DNA from: Paenibacillus lactis
GTDB taxonomy: Bacteria > Bacillota > Bacilli > Paenibacillales > Paenibacillaceae
DNA: 64,000 nucleotides
Assembly (NCBI RefSeq): GCF_017873605.1
Contig: NZ_JAGGKI010000007.1
Span: 229,557 to 293,556 of the forward strand
Reading direction: 5' to 3'
Shown: in pieces, positions 45,207-55,132 of the stretch
Position numbering within the stretch: the first letter of the stretch is position 1
Layout: each line of letters starts with the position of its first letter
Made by a program: the position numbers and the translations under genes
The notes under the pieces: model-generated
Seen by the model: only the letters and a program-made list of their open reading frames with translations
Told to the model about the DNA's origin: nothing
The model's database searches: none

Positions 45207-45234
45207 GTGGAGTATGAGGTCATATTTGTGGAAT

Positions 45235-45288
45235 TTGCCCTCTGATGGGATCGACTATAATAAATCCACATCAACGCAAACGCTTACA
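45235..45288 (+). promoter_or_regulatory. Promoter and cre-like box of the sugar ABC transporter operon
   Basis: TATAAT at 45256-45261 has a TTGCCC (45235-45240) upstream at a short 15-base spacing. A cre-like site CGCAAACGCTTACA (45275-45288) lies just downstream of the expected start point, in a roadblock position. It matches the cre consensus at 12 of 14 positions and shares its core with the box at 41757. Confidence 0.5.
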
Positions 45289-45324
45289 AGTAGTGATATT
45301 CATCGAGAAAGAGGAGGTCATTGT

Positions 45325-46899
45325 ATGAAGCGAAAACAATGGGGCAGGTCTGCAATCAGCTTGATGATTATATCAGGCCTGATCCTTGGGGGCTGCAGCT
45401 CCGGGACCGGCGGGAAGAAGGATACCGCCCCAGAGGGAGCAGCGTCAAACGCGGTGAGCAAGGAAGGATTCCCGATCGTGCAGGAACCGATCAAGCTGAA
45501 GATGTTCACCCGGATCGCACCCGTGAACGGGCCGTTCAAAGACATGCCGGTATTTCAGGATTACGAGAAAATGAGCAATGTTCAGGTTGAGTTTATCGAA
45601 GCACCGACCGATGGCTTCCAGGAAAAGAAGAACCTGCTGTTCGCCTCGAATGAGCTTCCGGATGTGTTATACCGCTCCGGTCTTACACCGCTCGAAGCGG
45701 TTCGTTACGGGGCAGGCGGCCAGCTGATTCCGCTGGAAGACTTGATCCGGGATTACGCCCCCAACCTCACCAGGCTGATGGAGGAATATCCAGAAATCCG
45801 CGCGGCAATTACGACGCCGGAAGGTCATATTTATGCGATTCCGGGAATTGTGACGCTCGGATCGGCACGGACGGACAAGAAATGGATCAACCGGGCTTGG
45901 CTGGAGAAGCTGAAGCTGCAGGTGCCCGAGACGACGGATGAGCTGTACGACGTCTTGGTCGCTTTCCGCGATCAGGATCCGAACGGAAACGGCCAGAAGG
46001 ACGAGATTCCGATGACCGCCCGTGTAGGACTACATATCGTGACGATGATGAGCGGCTCATTCGGTCTGGATCAGCAGTTTGGCTACAACATTAACATCGT
46101 CGACGACAAGGTTGAAATTTGGATGGGCAGCGAACGCAACAAAGAAATGCTGATGTACTTGAACAAGCTGTACAAAGAGAAGCTGCTTGATCCCGAGGTG
46201 TTCTCTCATACGGAAGCGCAGTATTTGGCGAAGCAAGGGTCAGGCAAAACGGGAGTATTCTTCGACCAAACGAATAACAACTTCCTGCCGATCGCGGATC
46301 AATACGAAGGGATGGCGCCTCCGGCTGGACCGCACGGAGACCGGATGCAAAGCCAGGCGTCGCCGGTGCCGAGAGATCCAGGAGCTTATGCCATCACGTC
46401 CGAGAATAAGCATCCCGAAGCATCGATTCGCTGGATCGATTATTTCTACAGCGATGAAGGCTCCACGCTCCTGCGGTTCGGTAGAGAAGGCGAGCACTAC
46501 GAGCTGAAAGACGGCATCCCGTACTACAAGGAAGAATACTCGACTTCCGAAACGCAGCCGAAAATTACCCCGTATGCCGGCGGCGGAGCGCCTCATCTGA
46601 TCAGCGAGCAGGTCTCCTCCTATATTAATCCGCCGCAGGTGCAGGATGCGCAGAAGAAGCTGGATCCGTTCATGCCGGAGATACGTTACGCGGCACCGAT
46701 GTTTGATGAGAAAACCGCGCAAGAGGTCAATATCCTACGCAACGACATTGACAAGTATTACGAGGAGCAGAGCACGAAATTCATTGCCGGCGCCCTCAGC
46801 TTCGATAAATGGGAAGAATTCCAGTCGACCTTAAAGAAGATGAAGATGGATCAGCTGCAGCAGTTGTATCAGGATGCTTACGACAAGATGAAAAAATAA
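45325..46899 (+). CDS. Lipoprotein extracellular solute-binding protein (LplA-like)
   Basis: A 524-residue binding lipoprotein (lipobox GLILGGC, Cys24) of the large LplA/YtcQ type used for oligosaccharides. Typical segments are IAPVNGPFKDMPVFQDYEKMSNVQVEF near the N-terminus and YAITSENKHPEASIRWIDYFYSDEG. It delivers its ligand to the two permeases downstream. The ATPase is not encoded here; in this group a shared MsmX-like ATPase from elsewhere is usual. ATG 45325 follows GAGGAGG. Confidence 0.93.
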   Translation: MKRKQWGRSAISLMIISGLILGGCSSGTGGKKDTAPEGAASNAVSKEGFPIVQEPIKLKMFTRIAPVNGPFKDMPVFQDYEKMSNVQVEFIEAPTDGFQEKKNLLFASNELPDVLYRSGLTPLEAVRYGAGGQLIPLEDLIRDYAPNLTRLMEEYPEIRAAITTPEGHIYAIPGIVTLGSARTDKKWINRAWLEKLKLQVPETTDELYDVLVAFRDQDPNGNGQKDEIPMTARVGLHIVTMMSGSFGLDQQFGYNINIVDDKVEIWMGSERNKEMLMYLNKLYKEKLLDPEVFSHTEAQYLAKQGSGKTGVFFDQTNNNFLPIADQYEGMAPPAGPHGDRMQSQASPVPRDPGAYAITSENKHPEASIRWIDYFYSDEGSTLLRFGREGEHYELKDGIPYYKEEYSTSETQPKITPYAGGGAPHLISEQVSSYINPPQVQDAQKKLDPFMPEIRYAAPMFDEKTAQEVNILRNDIDKYYEEQSTKFIAGALSFDKWEEFQSTLKKMKMDQLQQLYQDAYDKMKK

Positions 46900-46931
46900 G
46901 GCTGATTGCCGCTGGTTAAGGAGTAGATATT

Positions 46932-47891
46932 ATGAACAACATGGAGGCCCCTCCGGGGGCCAACCTGCCCCCCAGCCGTCCGAATCGCGGCAGCCGCCTC
47001 TTGGTTCAGATGGCCAAACGATATGACCTGTATCTGATGCTGCTGCTGCCGATTGCTTGGTATCTGATTTTCCACTATGGTCCCTTGTACGGACTTCAAA
47101 TCGCTTTTAAAAATTTCAACCCGGCCAAAGGGATATTCGGCAGCGAATGGGTCGGCTTCGAGCATTTTACGCGATTTTTCGATTCGTATTATTTCTGGAG
47201 ACTGCTGCGCAATACGCTAACCATCAATTTGATCTCACTGCTGCTCGCGTTCCCTATTCCGATCATGCTGGCACTGCTCGTGAATGAGATTCGCAGCAAA
47301 GCCTACAGTAAATGGCTGCAAAACATCACCTATATTCCGCACTTTATTTCCGTGGTTGTCATCGTGGGCATCTTGACGGTGATGCTGTCGGTTAACGGTC
47401 CTTTAAACATGCTGATCCAGACATTTGGCGGAGATCCGGTTCGGTTCATGGAATCGGCCAGCTGGTTTAAGACGATCTTCATCGGCTCGAACATTTGGCA
47501 GAACATGGGGTGGCAGTCGATTATCTACATCGCGGCGCTCAGCGGAATCAATCCGCAGCTGTACGAAGCGGCCAAGATCGATGGAGCCTCCAGGATGCGG
47601 CGCATTTGGCATGTCTCTCTGCCGGGAATCGTGCCCGTCATCGTCATTTTGCTGATTCTCGATGTCGGACAATTCATGAATATCGGGTTCGAGAAAATAT
47701 TGCTGATGCAAAACAACCTGAATCTAGAGGCAAGCGACGTGATTTCCACGTTCGTGTACACGACCGGGATTCTTAAGGGCGAATACAGCTACACCGCGGC
47801 GATCGGGCTGTTTAACTCGGTGATTAACCTTACGCTGCTGCTTCTAGTGAACCGCTTCGCGAGGAAAACGTCGGAGACGAGTCTATGGTAA
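46932..47891 (+). CDS. Sugar ABC transporter permease (LplB-like)
   Basis: A 319-residue permease with six membrane helices and the binding-protein-dependent EAA loop (YEAAKIDGASRMRRIWHVSLPGI). The N-terminal stretch is polar (APPGANLPPSRPNRGSR). It pairs with the LplC-like permease whose gene overlaps or follows directly. Substrate is presumably an oligosaccharide released by the glycosidases of the locus. Confidence 0.94.
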   Translation: MNNMEAPPGANLPPSRPNRGSRLLVQMAKRYDLYLMLLLPIAWYLIFHYGPLYGLQIAFKNFNPAKGIFGSEWVGFEHFTRFFDSYYFWRLLRNTLTINLISLLLAFPIPIMLALLVNEIRSKAYSKWLQNITYIPHFISVVVIVGILTVMLSVNGPLNMLIQTFGGDPVRFMESASWFKTIFIGSNIWQNMGWQSIIYIAALSGINPQLYEAAKIDGASRMRRIWHVSLPGIVPVIVILLILDVGQFMNIGFEKILLMQNNLNLEASDVISTFVYTTGILKGEYSYTAAIGLFNSVINLTLLLLVNRFARKTSETSLW

Positions 47892-47905
47892 AGGAGGAGG
47901 GCTCC

Positions 47906-48811
47906 ATGTCCCAACGAACCCCGGTTAATAAAACGCGCCATACCGCGAAGGATGAACGTTGCTTTGACATCGTGATCTATTCGGTCGCCGCGGTGATCAT
48001 GCTGATCGTGCTGTATCCGCTGCTGTTTGTGGTCAGCGCCTCATTCAGCGATCCGGCAAAGGTGCTGGGCGGAGAGGTGTGGCTGCTGCCGAAGGGCGTG
48101 ACGCTGGATGCTTACATTAATATTCTGCAAAACGATAAAATCTGGACCGGATACGGCAATTCAATTCTGTATACGGCAGTCGGAACGACGATCAATATCT
48201 TGATGACGCTGCTCGCGGCTTATCCGCTATCAAGGCCGGATCTGCCTTTGCGCAAAGGGCTGATGCTGATCGTCACGCTCACGATGTTCTTCAGCGGAGG
48301 ATTGATTCCGACCTATCTGCTCGTCAAAGACCTCGGGATGGTCGACACAATGTGGGCGCTGATCATCCCTGGGGCGGTCTCTACGTACAACCTGATCGTC
48401 ATGCGAACGTATTTCCAATCCAGCATTCCTTGGGAGCTTCAAGAGGCTGCCCATATTGATGGCTGCTCCAATTGGAGGCTGCTCATCAGCATCATTCTGC
48501 CGCTGTCGAAGCCGATCTTGGCGGTCATGGTGCTGTTCTATGCGGTGGGCCACTGGAATTCCTTCTTTAATGCGCTTATCTATATCCGCCGCGAAGAAAT
48601 GTATCCGCTGCAGCTGGTGCTGCGCGAAATATTGCTGATCAGCCAATCGGATGCCGTGGACGGCAGCGTAGGTCTGGAAGATAAAGTGCTTCTGGCTGAA
48701 AGTATCAAGTACGCGGTCATTATTGTGTCCAGCCTGCCGGTGCTCATCATGTATCCGTTTGTGCAGCGACATTTTGTCAAAGGAGTCATGATCGGCTCTA
48801 TCAAAGGTTAA
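47906..48811 (+). CDS. Sugar ABC transporter permease (LplC/YtcP-like)
   Basis: A 301-residue permease with six membrane helices and the EAA loop (WELQEAAHIDGCSNWRLLISIILPLSKPI). The start ATG 47906 stands behind AAAGGAGGAGGG. An earlier ATG at 47885 overlaps the previous gene and lacks a site. The final PFVQRHFVKGVMIGSIKG is the usual end of this family. Confidence 0.94.
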   Translation: MSQRTPVNKTRHTAKDERCFDIVIYSVAAVIMLIVLYPLLFVVSASFSDPAKVLGGEVWLLPKGVTLDAYINILQNDKIWTGYGNSILYTAVGTTINILMTLLAAYPLSRPDLPLRKGLMLIVTLTMFFSGGLIPTYLLVKDLGMVDTMWALIIPGAVSTYNLIVMRTYFQSSIPWELQEAAHIDGCSNWRLLISIILPLSKPILAVMVLFYAVGHWNSFFNALIYIRREEMYPLQLVLREILLISQSDAVDGSVGLEDKVLLAESIKYAVIIVSSLPVLIMYPFVQRHFVKGVMIGSIKG

Positions 48812-48830
48812 ACGACTAGGAGGGATTCAT

Positions 48831-50855
48831 TTGAAACGCAAAGCGAAGATAACAATTGACGTTGGGCGGCCCGGCGGGCATACGATAAACCCTTATCTGT
48901 TCGGTCATTTTGTCGAGGATATTCGCGATCACATGGAGGCGATGCTGGCCTATCCTCTGAAGGACATGGATTTTGAGAGCGAAGCCGAAGGCAAGACAGC
49001 CGTATCCGGAAGCTGGAGGCCATTTACGAATGGACGGAACACTTCGTATGCGCTGGAAGCACCGGCTCCGAAGCATTCGGGACGGGCGCAGCGAATCCGC
49101 GTCCAGAGCGATGATGAGGCATTTGCCGGAATTGCGCAAGAAGCTGCACTCAAAGGCCCGATGGCGTACAGCGTCCGGGTGGTGGCACGGGCGTCCATCG
49201 AGCTGCAATACTTGATCGTCGAGGCGGCGGACCGGCGTACGGAGGAGTTACTCGGCCGTGCAAGGATTGAGCTGGGCAGTCATAACTGGAAGGAGTACGA
49301 GGCAGCGCTGCCGGTGTCCCGCACGTGCGAGCATGCTGAAATCCGGGTATACGTACCGATGGAGCACCCGAGATGGACTGATCATGTATCCACGGGCATG
49401 CTTTGGCTCGACCACGTTTCCTTGCTGCCCGCAGACAATATCGGCGGCGTGAAGGGCGAAGTGATGGACATGACACGAGAGCTGAACGCGGGCATGATGC
49501 GGCTGGCCGGCAATTACATCAGCGCCTACCATTTTGAACATGGAGTGGGATCTGTATTGGAACGACCGGTCATGTTCAATGAAGCCTGGGGCGGCTGGAC
49601 GAGCAAATATTTCGGCACGGACGAGTTTATCCGGTTCTGCAGGGAGCTTGGGGTAGAGCCGCTCATCTGCGTTAACGATGGTTCCGGAACCCCGGAGGAA
49701 GCCGCTCGTTGGGTGGAGTATTGCAACGGAAGCGCCGAAACCCCAATGGGGGCGGTGCGTGCCGCTAACGGTTACCCGGCGCCTTACAATGTCCGGTATT
49801 GGGAGATCGGCAATGAGGTTTGGGGAGGGTGGCAGGTAGGCACCTGTTCTGCGGACCGTTTTGCCGAGCGGTGTGTCTCCTTTGCCGAAGCGATGAAGGC
49901 GGCGGACCCGTCGGTCGTGATATTGGCCTGCGGGCATACCGACCAAGACTGGAACCGGGCCGTGCTGGATATTGCCGGCGCACATATTGATTATCTGACG
50001 CTGCATCTGTATCACGGCCTTAACCGGTTCGGGATGAACCGGGATACGCCTGCAGAAGAACGCTACAAAGCGATTGCCGTCTTCCCGGAATGGACCCGGG
50101 ATGACATTCGCCGCACAGTAGAACAGATTCAGGCTACCGAGAATCATCGTCATATCAAGCTGGCTATCACCGAATACAATACGATGTACTATCCGAACAC
50201 CGTGCGTAAAGGCTTGCCGGATGAGCATACGCTGGGGGCCGCGGTCGCCAACGCCGGCAATCTTAATGAAATGCTGCGAGCAAGCGACATGGTGCATATC
50301 GGCAGCTTCTCCGATCTTGTTAATGGATGGCTCGGTGGCTGCATCCGAGTAGGGGATTATTATGCGGACCAATACCGCGGCAAATTACCAGGTTGGAGCG
50401 GCCATCCGTTGACTGTATACGGAACTCCGACCTACGAAGTGATGAAGCTGTATGCGAACCGGGACATCCATAGGCTGCTTCCTGCCGACGTGGAGTGCGG
50501 CAGCTTCTCGGTTCGGTCAAACAAGCCGGCTCCGATCGATCTTGATGCGATGCCGGATCTTGATGTCGTCGCCTGCACGAATGAAGACGGGAGCACCATG
50601 ACGGTCTTTATCGTGAACCGCAGCCTGCAGGAAGTCCAGGTTGAACTGAATCTTCCCGGATATGAATCGTCCTCAGAGATACTGCTTCACGAAATTACAG
50701 GCGACTCCGTGGAAGCGATCAACTCTGTATTTGAGCCGGAATGCATTAAATCGACGGTAAGAACTGTTCCATTCGAGGCGTTGCAAAACGGTTATCCGCT
50801 GCGTCCGGCATCGGTATACGCACTGGAGATGAATGCCGCGCCAGAAACGGGGTAG
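48831..50855 (+). CDS. GH51-family alpha-L-arabinofuranosidase
   Basis: A 674-residue glycosidase. The (beta/alpha)8 barrel has the GH51 motifs GTDEFIRFCRELGVEP, YNVRYWEIGNEVWGGW with acid/base Glu329, and ITEYNT with nucleophile Glu448. An N-terminal CBM-like region (about residues 60-200) and a C-terminal beta-sandwich are present. It removes L-arabinofuranosyl residues from arabinan, arabinoxylan or arabinogalactan fragments. No signal peptide, so it works on imported oligosaccharides. The TTG start is behind TAGGAGGG. A different GH51 substrate cannot be excluded. Confidence 0.85.
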   Translation: MKRKAKITIDVGRPGGHTINPYLFGHFVEDIRDHMEAMLAYPLKDMDFESEAEGKTAVSGSWRPFTNGRNTSYALEAPAPKHSGRAQRIRVQSDDEAFAGIAQEAALKGPMAYSVRVVARASIELQYLIVEAADRRTEELLGRARIELGSHNWKEYEAALPVSRTCEHAEIRVYVPMEHPRWTDHVSTGMLWLDHVSLLPADNIGGVKGEVMDMTRELNAGMMRLAGNYISAYHFEHGVGSVLERPVMFNEAWGGWTSKYFGTDEFIRFCRELGVEPLICVNDGSGTPEEAARWVEYCNGSAETPMGAVRAANGYPAPYNVRYWEIGNEVWGGWQVGTCSADRFAERCVSFAEAMKAADPSVVILACGHTDQDWNRAVLDIAGAHIDYLTLHLYHGLNRFGMNRDTPAEERYKAIAVFPEWTRDDIRRTVEQIQATENHRHIKLAITEYNTMYYPNTVRKGLPDEHTLGAAVANAGNLNEMLRASDMVHIGSFSDLVNGWLGGCIRVGDYYADQYRGKLPGWSGHPLTVYGTPTYEVMKLYANRDIHRLLPADVECGSFSVRSNKPAPIDLDAMPDLDVVACTNEDGSTMTVFIVNRSLQEVQVELNLPGYESSSEILLHEITGDSVEAINSVFEPECIKSTVRTVPFEALQNGYPLRPASVYALEMNAAPETG

Positions 50856-50926
50856 GTTGGTTTACGAAACAAGGGCGAAAAGCCCATCCGAACCATCATT
50901 GCGAACAGGAAATAGGAGGAGAGGAA

Positions 50927-52690
50927 ATGACAACCAGAGCTTATCGGAAGGATTATCCCAGGCCTCAATTCGTCCGGGAACATTGGCTGAATCTGAACGG
51001 TCTTTGGGATTTTCGTTTTGATGACGACAATGTGGGCGAAGAAGAGGGGTGGCCTAAATCCCTAGCGGGTACGCATGCGATTACCGTCCCATTTACATAC
51101 GAAACGAAGGCAAGCGGGATCGGGATCGAGGAGTTTCATCCGCATGTGTGGTATGGAAAAAAGGTGCATATCCCGAAGGAAGCGTCAGGTAAACGAGCCA
51201 TCCTTCACTTTCAGGCGGTGGACTATAGCGCTAAGGTATGGATCAATGGGAACTTGGCCGGCAACCACCAAGGAGGATACGCGGCTTTTAGCTTTGACAT
51301 TACCCCGTATTTGGTCTTCGGAGCGGACAACCAAATCACGGTAAAGGCAGAAGACAGCAATGATTGCACCATACCGCGCGGCAAACAGCGCTGGACCAAG
51401 GACAGCTTCGAGTGCTTCTATGTTCAGACGACGGGCATTTGGCAGACTGTATGGATGGAATTCGTGGAGCAGCAGCGGCTGGACACGGTCAAAATCACTC
51501 CGGATATCGACCGGTCAACCGTTCGCTTCGATTACCGGTTAAGCGGAATCGACGCGACCTTGGATTTACGGTTGGAGGCGATCGTGACGCTGAAAGGCAA
51601 ACCGGTTAAACGAGTCTCCTTGCTTGCGGATCGACCGAATCTATCGGTGGAAGTTGATTTGGTGCACGAGGCGAACGGACCGTGGAAGAAATGCCTCTGG
51701 TCGCCGCAGCATCCGAATTTGTTCGATGTGGAATTTGTCCTGTATGCGGGAGACCGGGTGGTCGATCGGGTTTTTTCCTATTTCGGAATGAGAAAGGTTT
51801 CGATCGAGAACGGTCAAATACTGCTGAACAATGCGCCGATATATCAACGGTTGATTCTGGATCAGGGCTACTGGACGGACAGCCATTTAACGCCGCCAAG
51901 CGAGGAGGCAATCATTGCCGACATCGACCTCATGCTGGAGATGGGCTACAACGGCGTACGCAAGCATATGAAAATCGAGGATGCCCGCTTTTTATATTGG
52001 TGCGACGTCAAAGGGCTGCTGGTCTGGTCCGAAATGGCGGCTACCTTCGAGTTCAATGAACGAGCGGTCGAAGCGTTCACGAAGCAATGGCTGGAAATCG
52101 TCGATCAGCAGTACAATCACCCGTCCATCATTACCTGGGTGCCGTTCAATGAGTCTTGGGGCATTCCGTCCATTCTCCGTGACGTCCTGCAGCAGAAATT
52201 TACCGAAGGCATCTATCACCTTACCAAAGCGGTTGATCCTTTCCGTCCTGTCATCACGAACGACGGGTGGGAGCACACCGTATCCGATATCTTAACGCTG
52301 CATGATTACGTCGAAACCGGCAGCGGCTTTTTGCGGCGGTACCGAGGCAACAAGGATGCCATCGTCAACAAGGACATGACCTGCAACCACTGGAAATACG
52401 CATTTGCCGAAGGGTATGAATATCGCGGCCAGCCGATCATCATCAGCGAATTTGGCGGCATCGCCTTCGAATCGGATAAAGGGTGGGGGTATGGCCGGCA
52501 GGTAGCTACGGAAGAGGATTTCATGAAGCGGTTTGAGGGCTTGGTTCAGGCGATCAAGAGCGTGGATTATATATGCGGGTATTGCTACACGCAGCTAACC
52601 GATGTGCAGCAGGAGATCAACGGCTTGTTGACGGAGGACCGCAAACCGAAAATCCCGTTGTCCACAATTAAAGAGATCAATATGGCTTAA
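50927..52690 (+). CDS. GH2-family glycoside hydrolase
   Basis: A 587-residue GH2 enzyme with N-terminal jelly-roll (LNGLWDFRFD..HVWYGKKVHIP..ILHFQAVDYSAKVWINGNLAGNHQGGYAAFSFDIT), Ig-like domain, and barrel with acid/base Glu409 (WVPFNESWG) and nucleophile Glu508 (ISEFGG). It is cytoplasmic by absence of a signal peptide. GH2 covers beta-galactosidase, beta-glucuronidase, beta-mannosidase and related activities. With a GH51 gene next to it, removal of galactose or of uronic acid from arabinogalactan-type oligosaccharides is the likeliest role. It closes the operon. Confidence 0.88.
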   Translation: MTTRAYRKDYPRPQFVREHWLNLNGLWDFRFDDDNVGEEEGWPKSLAGTHAITVPFTYETKASGIGIEEFHPHVWYGKKVHIPKEASGKRAILHFQAVDYSAKVWINGNLAGNHQGGYAAFSFDITPYLVFGADNQITVKAEDSNDCTIPRGKQRWTKDSFECFYVQTTGIWQTVWMEFVEQQRLDTVKITPDIDRSTVRFDYRLSGIDATLDLRLEAIVTLKGKPVKRVSLLADRPNLSVEVDLVHEANGPWKKCLWSPQHPNLFDVEFVLYAGDRVVDRVFSYFGMRKVSIENGQILLNNAPIYQRLILDQGYWTDSHLTPPSEEAIIADIDLMLEMGYNGVRKHMKIEDARFLYWCDVKGLLVWSEMAATFEFNERAVEAFTKQWLEIVDQQYNHPSIITWVPFNESWGIPSILRDVLQQKFTEGIYHLTKAVDPFRPVITNDGWEHTVSDILTLHDYVETGSGFLRRYRGNKDAIVNKDMTCNHWKYAFAEGYEYRGQPIIISEFGGIAFESDKGWGYGRQVATEEDFMKRFEGLVQAIKSVDYICGYCYTQLTDVQQEINGLLTEDRKPKIPLSTIKEINMA

Positions 52691-52933
52691 GTTTTTTTGG
52701 TGGAAGTGACCGTAAAAGAACGCGTTGAAAGGCTGGATATACCGGAGGACAATTTTGATCCGAAATGATGCTGCGCAAGTCAGGTCATTGCATGCGTGTG
52801 TCATTTGACGAGTCAGCTGCCAAATCAACGAGGATCCTTGAGGCTCATGATAATAAATATTTCCTTTGCTGCTTCCTGTTGCGTCAACAATATCCTCGAT
52901 GAACGCTCATAAGGGTTCATAGAAGCATGATAA

Positions 52934-52970
52934 GAAGGCCGGTCAGTCCGCTCTGGACTGCCTGGCCTTC
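52934..52970. terminator. Strong bidirectional hairpin between the GH2 and secreted enzyme genes
   Basis: Bases 52934-52949 pair with 52955-52970 (16 bp, one mismatch and one wobble) over a 5-nt loop. The region from 52691 to 52933 holds no convincing gene; only weak T-rich sequence follows the GH2 stop. Confidence 0.7.
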
Positions 52971-52997
52971 TTCGTCTATTCCAATATTAAGTTATCC

Positions 52998-53075
52998 TTA
53001 CGCCTGATAAACGAACAAAGCGGAGTCGAGAATCGGATAGACGCCCCCGCTCGTGAACAGCTCCTGCAGCCCCAT
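52998..53075 (-). CDS. 25-codon ORF coupled to the end of the secreted enzyme gene
   Basis: The ATG (53075-53073) overlaps the TAA of the secreted enzyme gene in the arrangement TAATG. The frame encodes MGLQELFTSGGVYPILDSALFVYQA and stops at 52998. It has no separate ribosome site and could be a reinitiated micro-ORF or the remnant of another gene end. The composition is that of a real protein, not random. Function unknown. Confidence 0.3.
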   Translation of the reverse strand: MGLQELFTSGGVYPILDSALFVYQA

Positions 53076-55120
53076 TATAAATTCAACTGAACCAGCTTCC
53101 ATTGCTGTGCGGCATTATTCAGGTCCTGCCAGATTTGCACGTTCGTCCCGTTGGCCGTGCCGCTGCCGCTTACGTCCAATGCTTTCCCGCTGTGAACGTT
53201 AATCAGTTTATAGGAACCGCCTCCTGCGTCGACGATCCGCCACAGCTGGTTCGCGCCGCCGTGATTGTCCCATATGGTCACATTGGAGCCGTTATCCGTT
53301 CCCCATGCGTCAACTTCAAGGGCTTTGCCGCTATGGACGTTGATCAGGCTGTAATTCCCCCCGGAAGTCTCCGTGATTCGCCATTGCTGGTTCGCCCCGC
53401 CGTGATCGTCCCATATGATCACATTCGAGCCGTTCTCGGTTCTCCATCCGTCAACCTCGAGCATTTTCTCGCTGTTCGGGTTCATGAGACGATAGGTTTG
53501 ACCCGAGGCTATCGTGATTTGTTCCCGGATGAACTCAACCCGATCCAGATCCGCCCATTGGGATGAGGAGGAGTTCGATACGTAGAAACCGATCGTTGCC
53601 TTGCCGTTTGTCACTTGAATGTTCGAAATCGACACCGGCGTCCATGATGTTGTGATAGGGCATCCGGTTTGAAGCATGCTGCCGCCATAATCCTTCACTT
53701 CCATTACGCAGCTGTTCTGGCCACCGCTGCTTCGCATGTGGGCACGCATCGTATAGGTGCCGTTATCAAGGCCGGTAATCGTCTGACCGATATATGCAGT
53801 CGAGGGCCCGGTTGTCCCCGCAAGTCCAACGAAGTAAGAGCCTTCTGCTGCGGGAAGCCCGACACCGTCATTGACGCCGTGGATATGGATCCGGTTCGGA
53901 TAATCATCGCCGTACGTGGTCCAGCCGGTTACATTCGCCGTTTCAAACCCGGGATTGTTGACGAGATTCGTTTGCGCTGGCGTCACGGAATGCCCAAAGC
54001 GCAGATAGATGCCGTTAGCCGGATAGGTTGCACTGGTGACGGCTGCGACGCGAGTGGAATCAATGGTCATGAGGGCGTTCCAATTGGAAGACTTCGTATC
54101 GGACACTGGAAAAACGTTGGTTTTATGCTGCCATGTCGCGCCGTTATCGGAGCTGATCATCGTATGCATCGAGGTGTAGGGATCTCCCGTATTGGCGCTG
54201 CTCTCATCGGTCTGGAATGCCGCCATGAGGCGACCGTCAGCGAGCTTTACGACGAACGGGGCACCCGCCTTTTTGCCGCTGCCGATTGGCACGTACAACG
54301 TCTGGCGGGGAACCGACCAATTGAAGCCGTCCGGTGAAATCTTGTATTTGATGACAAAAGGGTGGCCGGCTACGTCTGAGGCTTCGAACACGGTTATATA
54401 CCGGCCGTCGTTCATCCGCGTGATGACCGGCATGCCGTCGCGGGAGCCAGCTGCAACTCCGTCGCTGACGGTGATGCGATTGCCCCAGCTGCTGCCGTTC
54501 CATGTCTTCATGTACAGATTTTGCAAACCGGTCGTTCCGACGGCCGTCGGGCTATCGTCCGCATAGAGCACCGCAATCGTATCGTTGATCATCTCCAAAT
54601 GCGGCTCCCATAAACCTTTAAAGCCGGAGGCGGTTGAACTGCCGATCAGTCCGCCTGGCAAATCGCTCCATGTATGTCCGCCGTCAACGCTCCGCCGGAC
54701 GTTTAGCTGGATCTCATAGGTCGAGCCGTTCTGCACGACGAGCCGGTAAGCCAGCCATATTTCTCCGCTCGGCAGCCTCAGCATTTGACCGTTTCCCACA
54801 TTGCCGGCGGTGCTTGATACAGCTGTGATCGGAGCACTCCATGTTTTGCCGCCGTCCTGTGTCCTGGAGACCACGATTCGCGTGTTGCCTCCACCGGCGT
54901 TCGTGTCGAAGGATACAAGCCATTCGCTTGGCGACAGCTTGAGGAGCCTTGGATACCATACGCCTCCAGAAGGCGGGGTATAGATGGCGATCTGCTGCGA
55001 AGCCCATGCCATGCCGGTAGAAGCTGCATGGACCGGCGACAACGGGAGTGCCGTTAAAGCAAGCGCGAAGATCATGATGAAGGCAAGCGATTTCTTCCAT
55101 AAACTTTGGATCCGACTCAT
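53075..55120 (-). CDS. Secreted sialidase-fold glycosidase with ricin-type lectin domain (possible GH93 exo-arabinanase)
   Basis: About 681 residues. A signal peptide ends near residue 32 (SPVHAAS). A six-bladed propeller follows, with Asp-box motifs (SRTQDGGKTW, RSVDGGHTW, SSDNGATW) to about residue 385, then a CBM4/9-like beta-sandwich (residues 390-535), and a C-terminal ricin-type beta-trefoil with three QxW repeats (QQW, QLW, QQW). The propeller alone would allow sialidase or GH93 exo-1,5-arabinanase; GH93 fits the nearby arabinofuranosidase and AraR-like repressor. ATG 55120 lies seven bases behind GGGAGG. Confidence 0.7.
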   Translation of the reverse strand: MSRIQSLWKKSLAFIMIFALALTALPLSPVHAASTGMAWASQQIAIYTPPSGGVWYPRLLKLSPSEWLVSFDTNAGGGNTRIVVSRTQDGGKTWSAPITAVSSTAGNVGNGQMLRLPSGEIWLAYRLVVQNGSTYEIQLNVRRSVDGGHTWSDLPGGLIGSSTASGFKGLWEPHLEMINDTIAVLYADDSPTAVGTTGLQNLYMKTWNGSSWGNRITVSDGVAAGSRDGMPVITRMNDGRYITVFEASDVAGHPFVIKYKISPDGFNWSVPRQTLYVPIGSGKKAGAPFVVKLADGRLMAAFQTDESSANTGDPYTSMHTMISSDNGATWQHKTNVFPVSDTKSSNWNALMTIDSTRVAAVTSATYPANGIYLRFGHSVTPAQTNLVNNPGFETANVTGWTTYGDDYPNRIHIHGVNDGVGLPAAEGSYFVGLAGTTGPSTAYIGQTITGLDNGTYTMRAHMRSSGGQNSCVMEVKDYGGSMLQTGCPITTSWTPVSISNIQVTNGKATIGFYVSNSSSSQWADLDRVEFIREQITIASGQTYRLMNPNSEKMLEVDGWRTENGSNVIIWDDHGGANQQWRITETSGGNYSLINVHSGKALEVDAWGTDNGSNVTIWDNHGGANQLWRIVDAGGGSYKLINVHSGKALDVSGSGTANGTNVQIWQDLNNAAQQWKLVQLNL

Positions 55121-55132
55121 AGACAAACCTCC

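Noticed and set aside
49248..50372. 374-codon minus-strand frame inside the GH51 gene
   Set aside because: Antisense shadow of a clear glycosidase; no recognisable domain and no start signal.
53102..54337. Long plus-strand frames opposite the secreted glycosidase
   Set aside because: The minus-strand protein has a signal peptide, Asp boxes and QxW repeats; the opposite frames have no family features.
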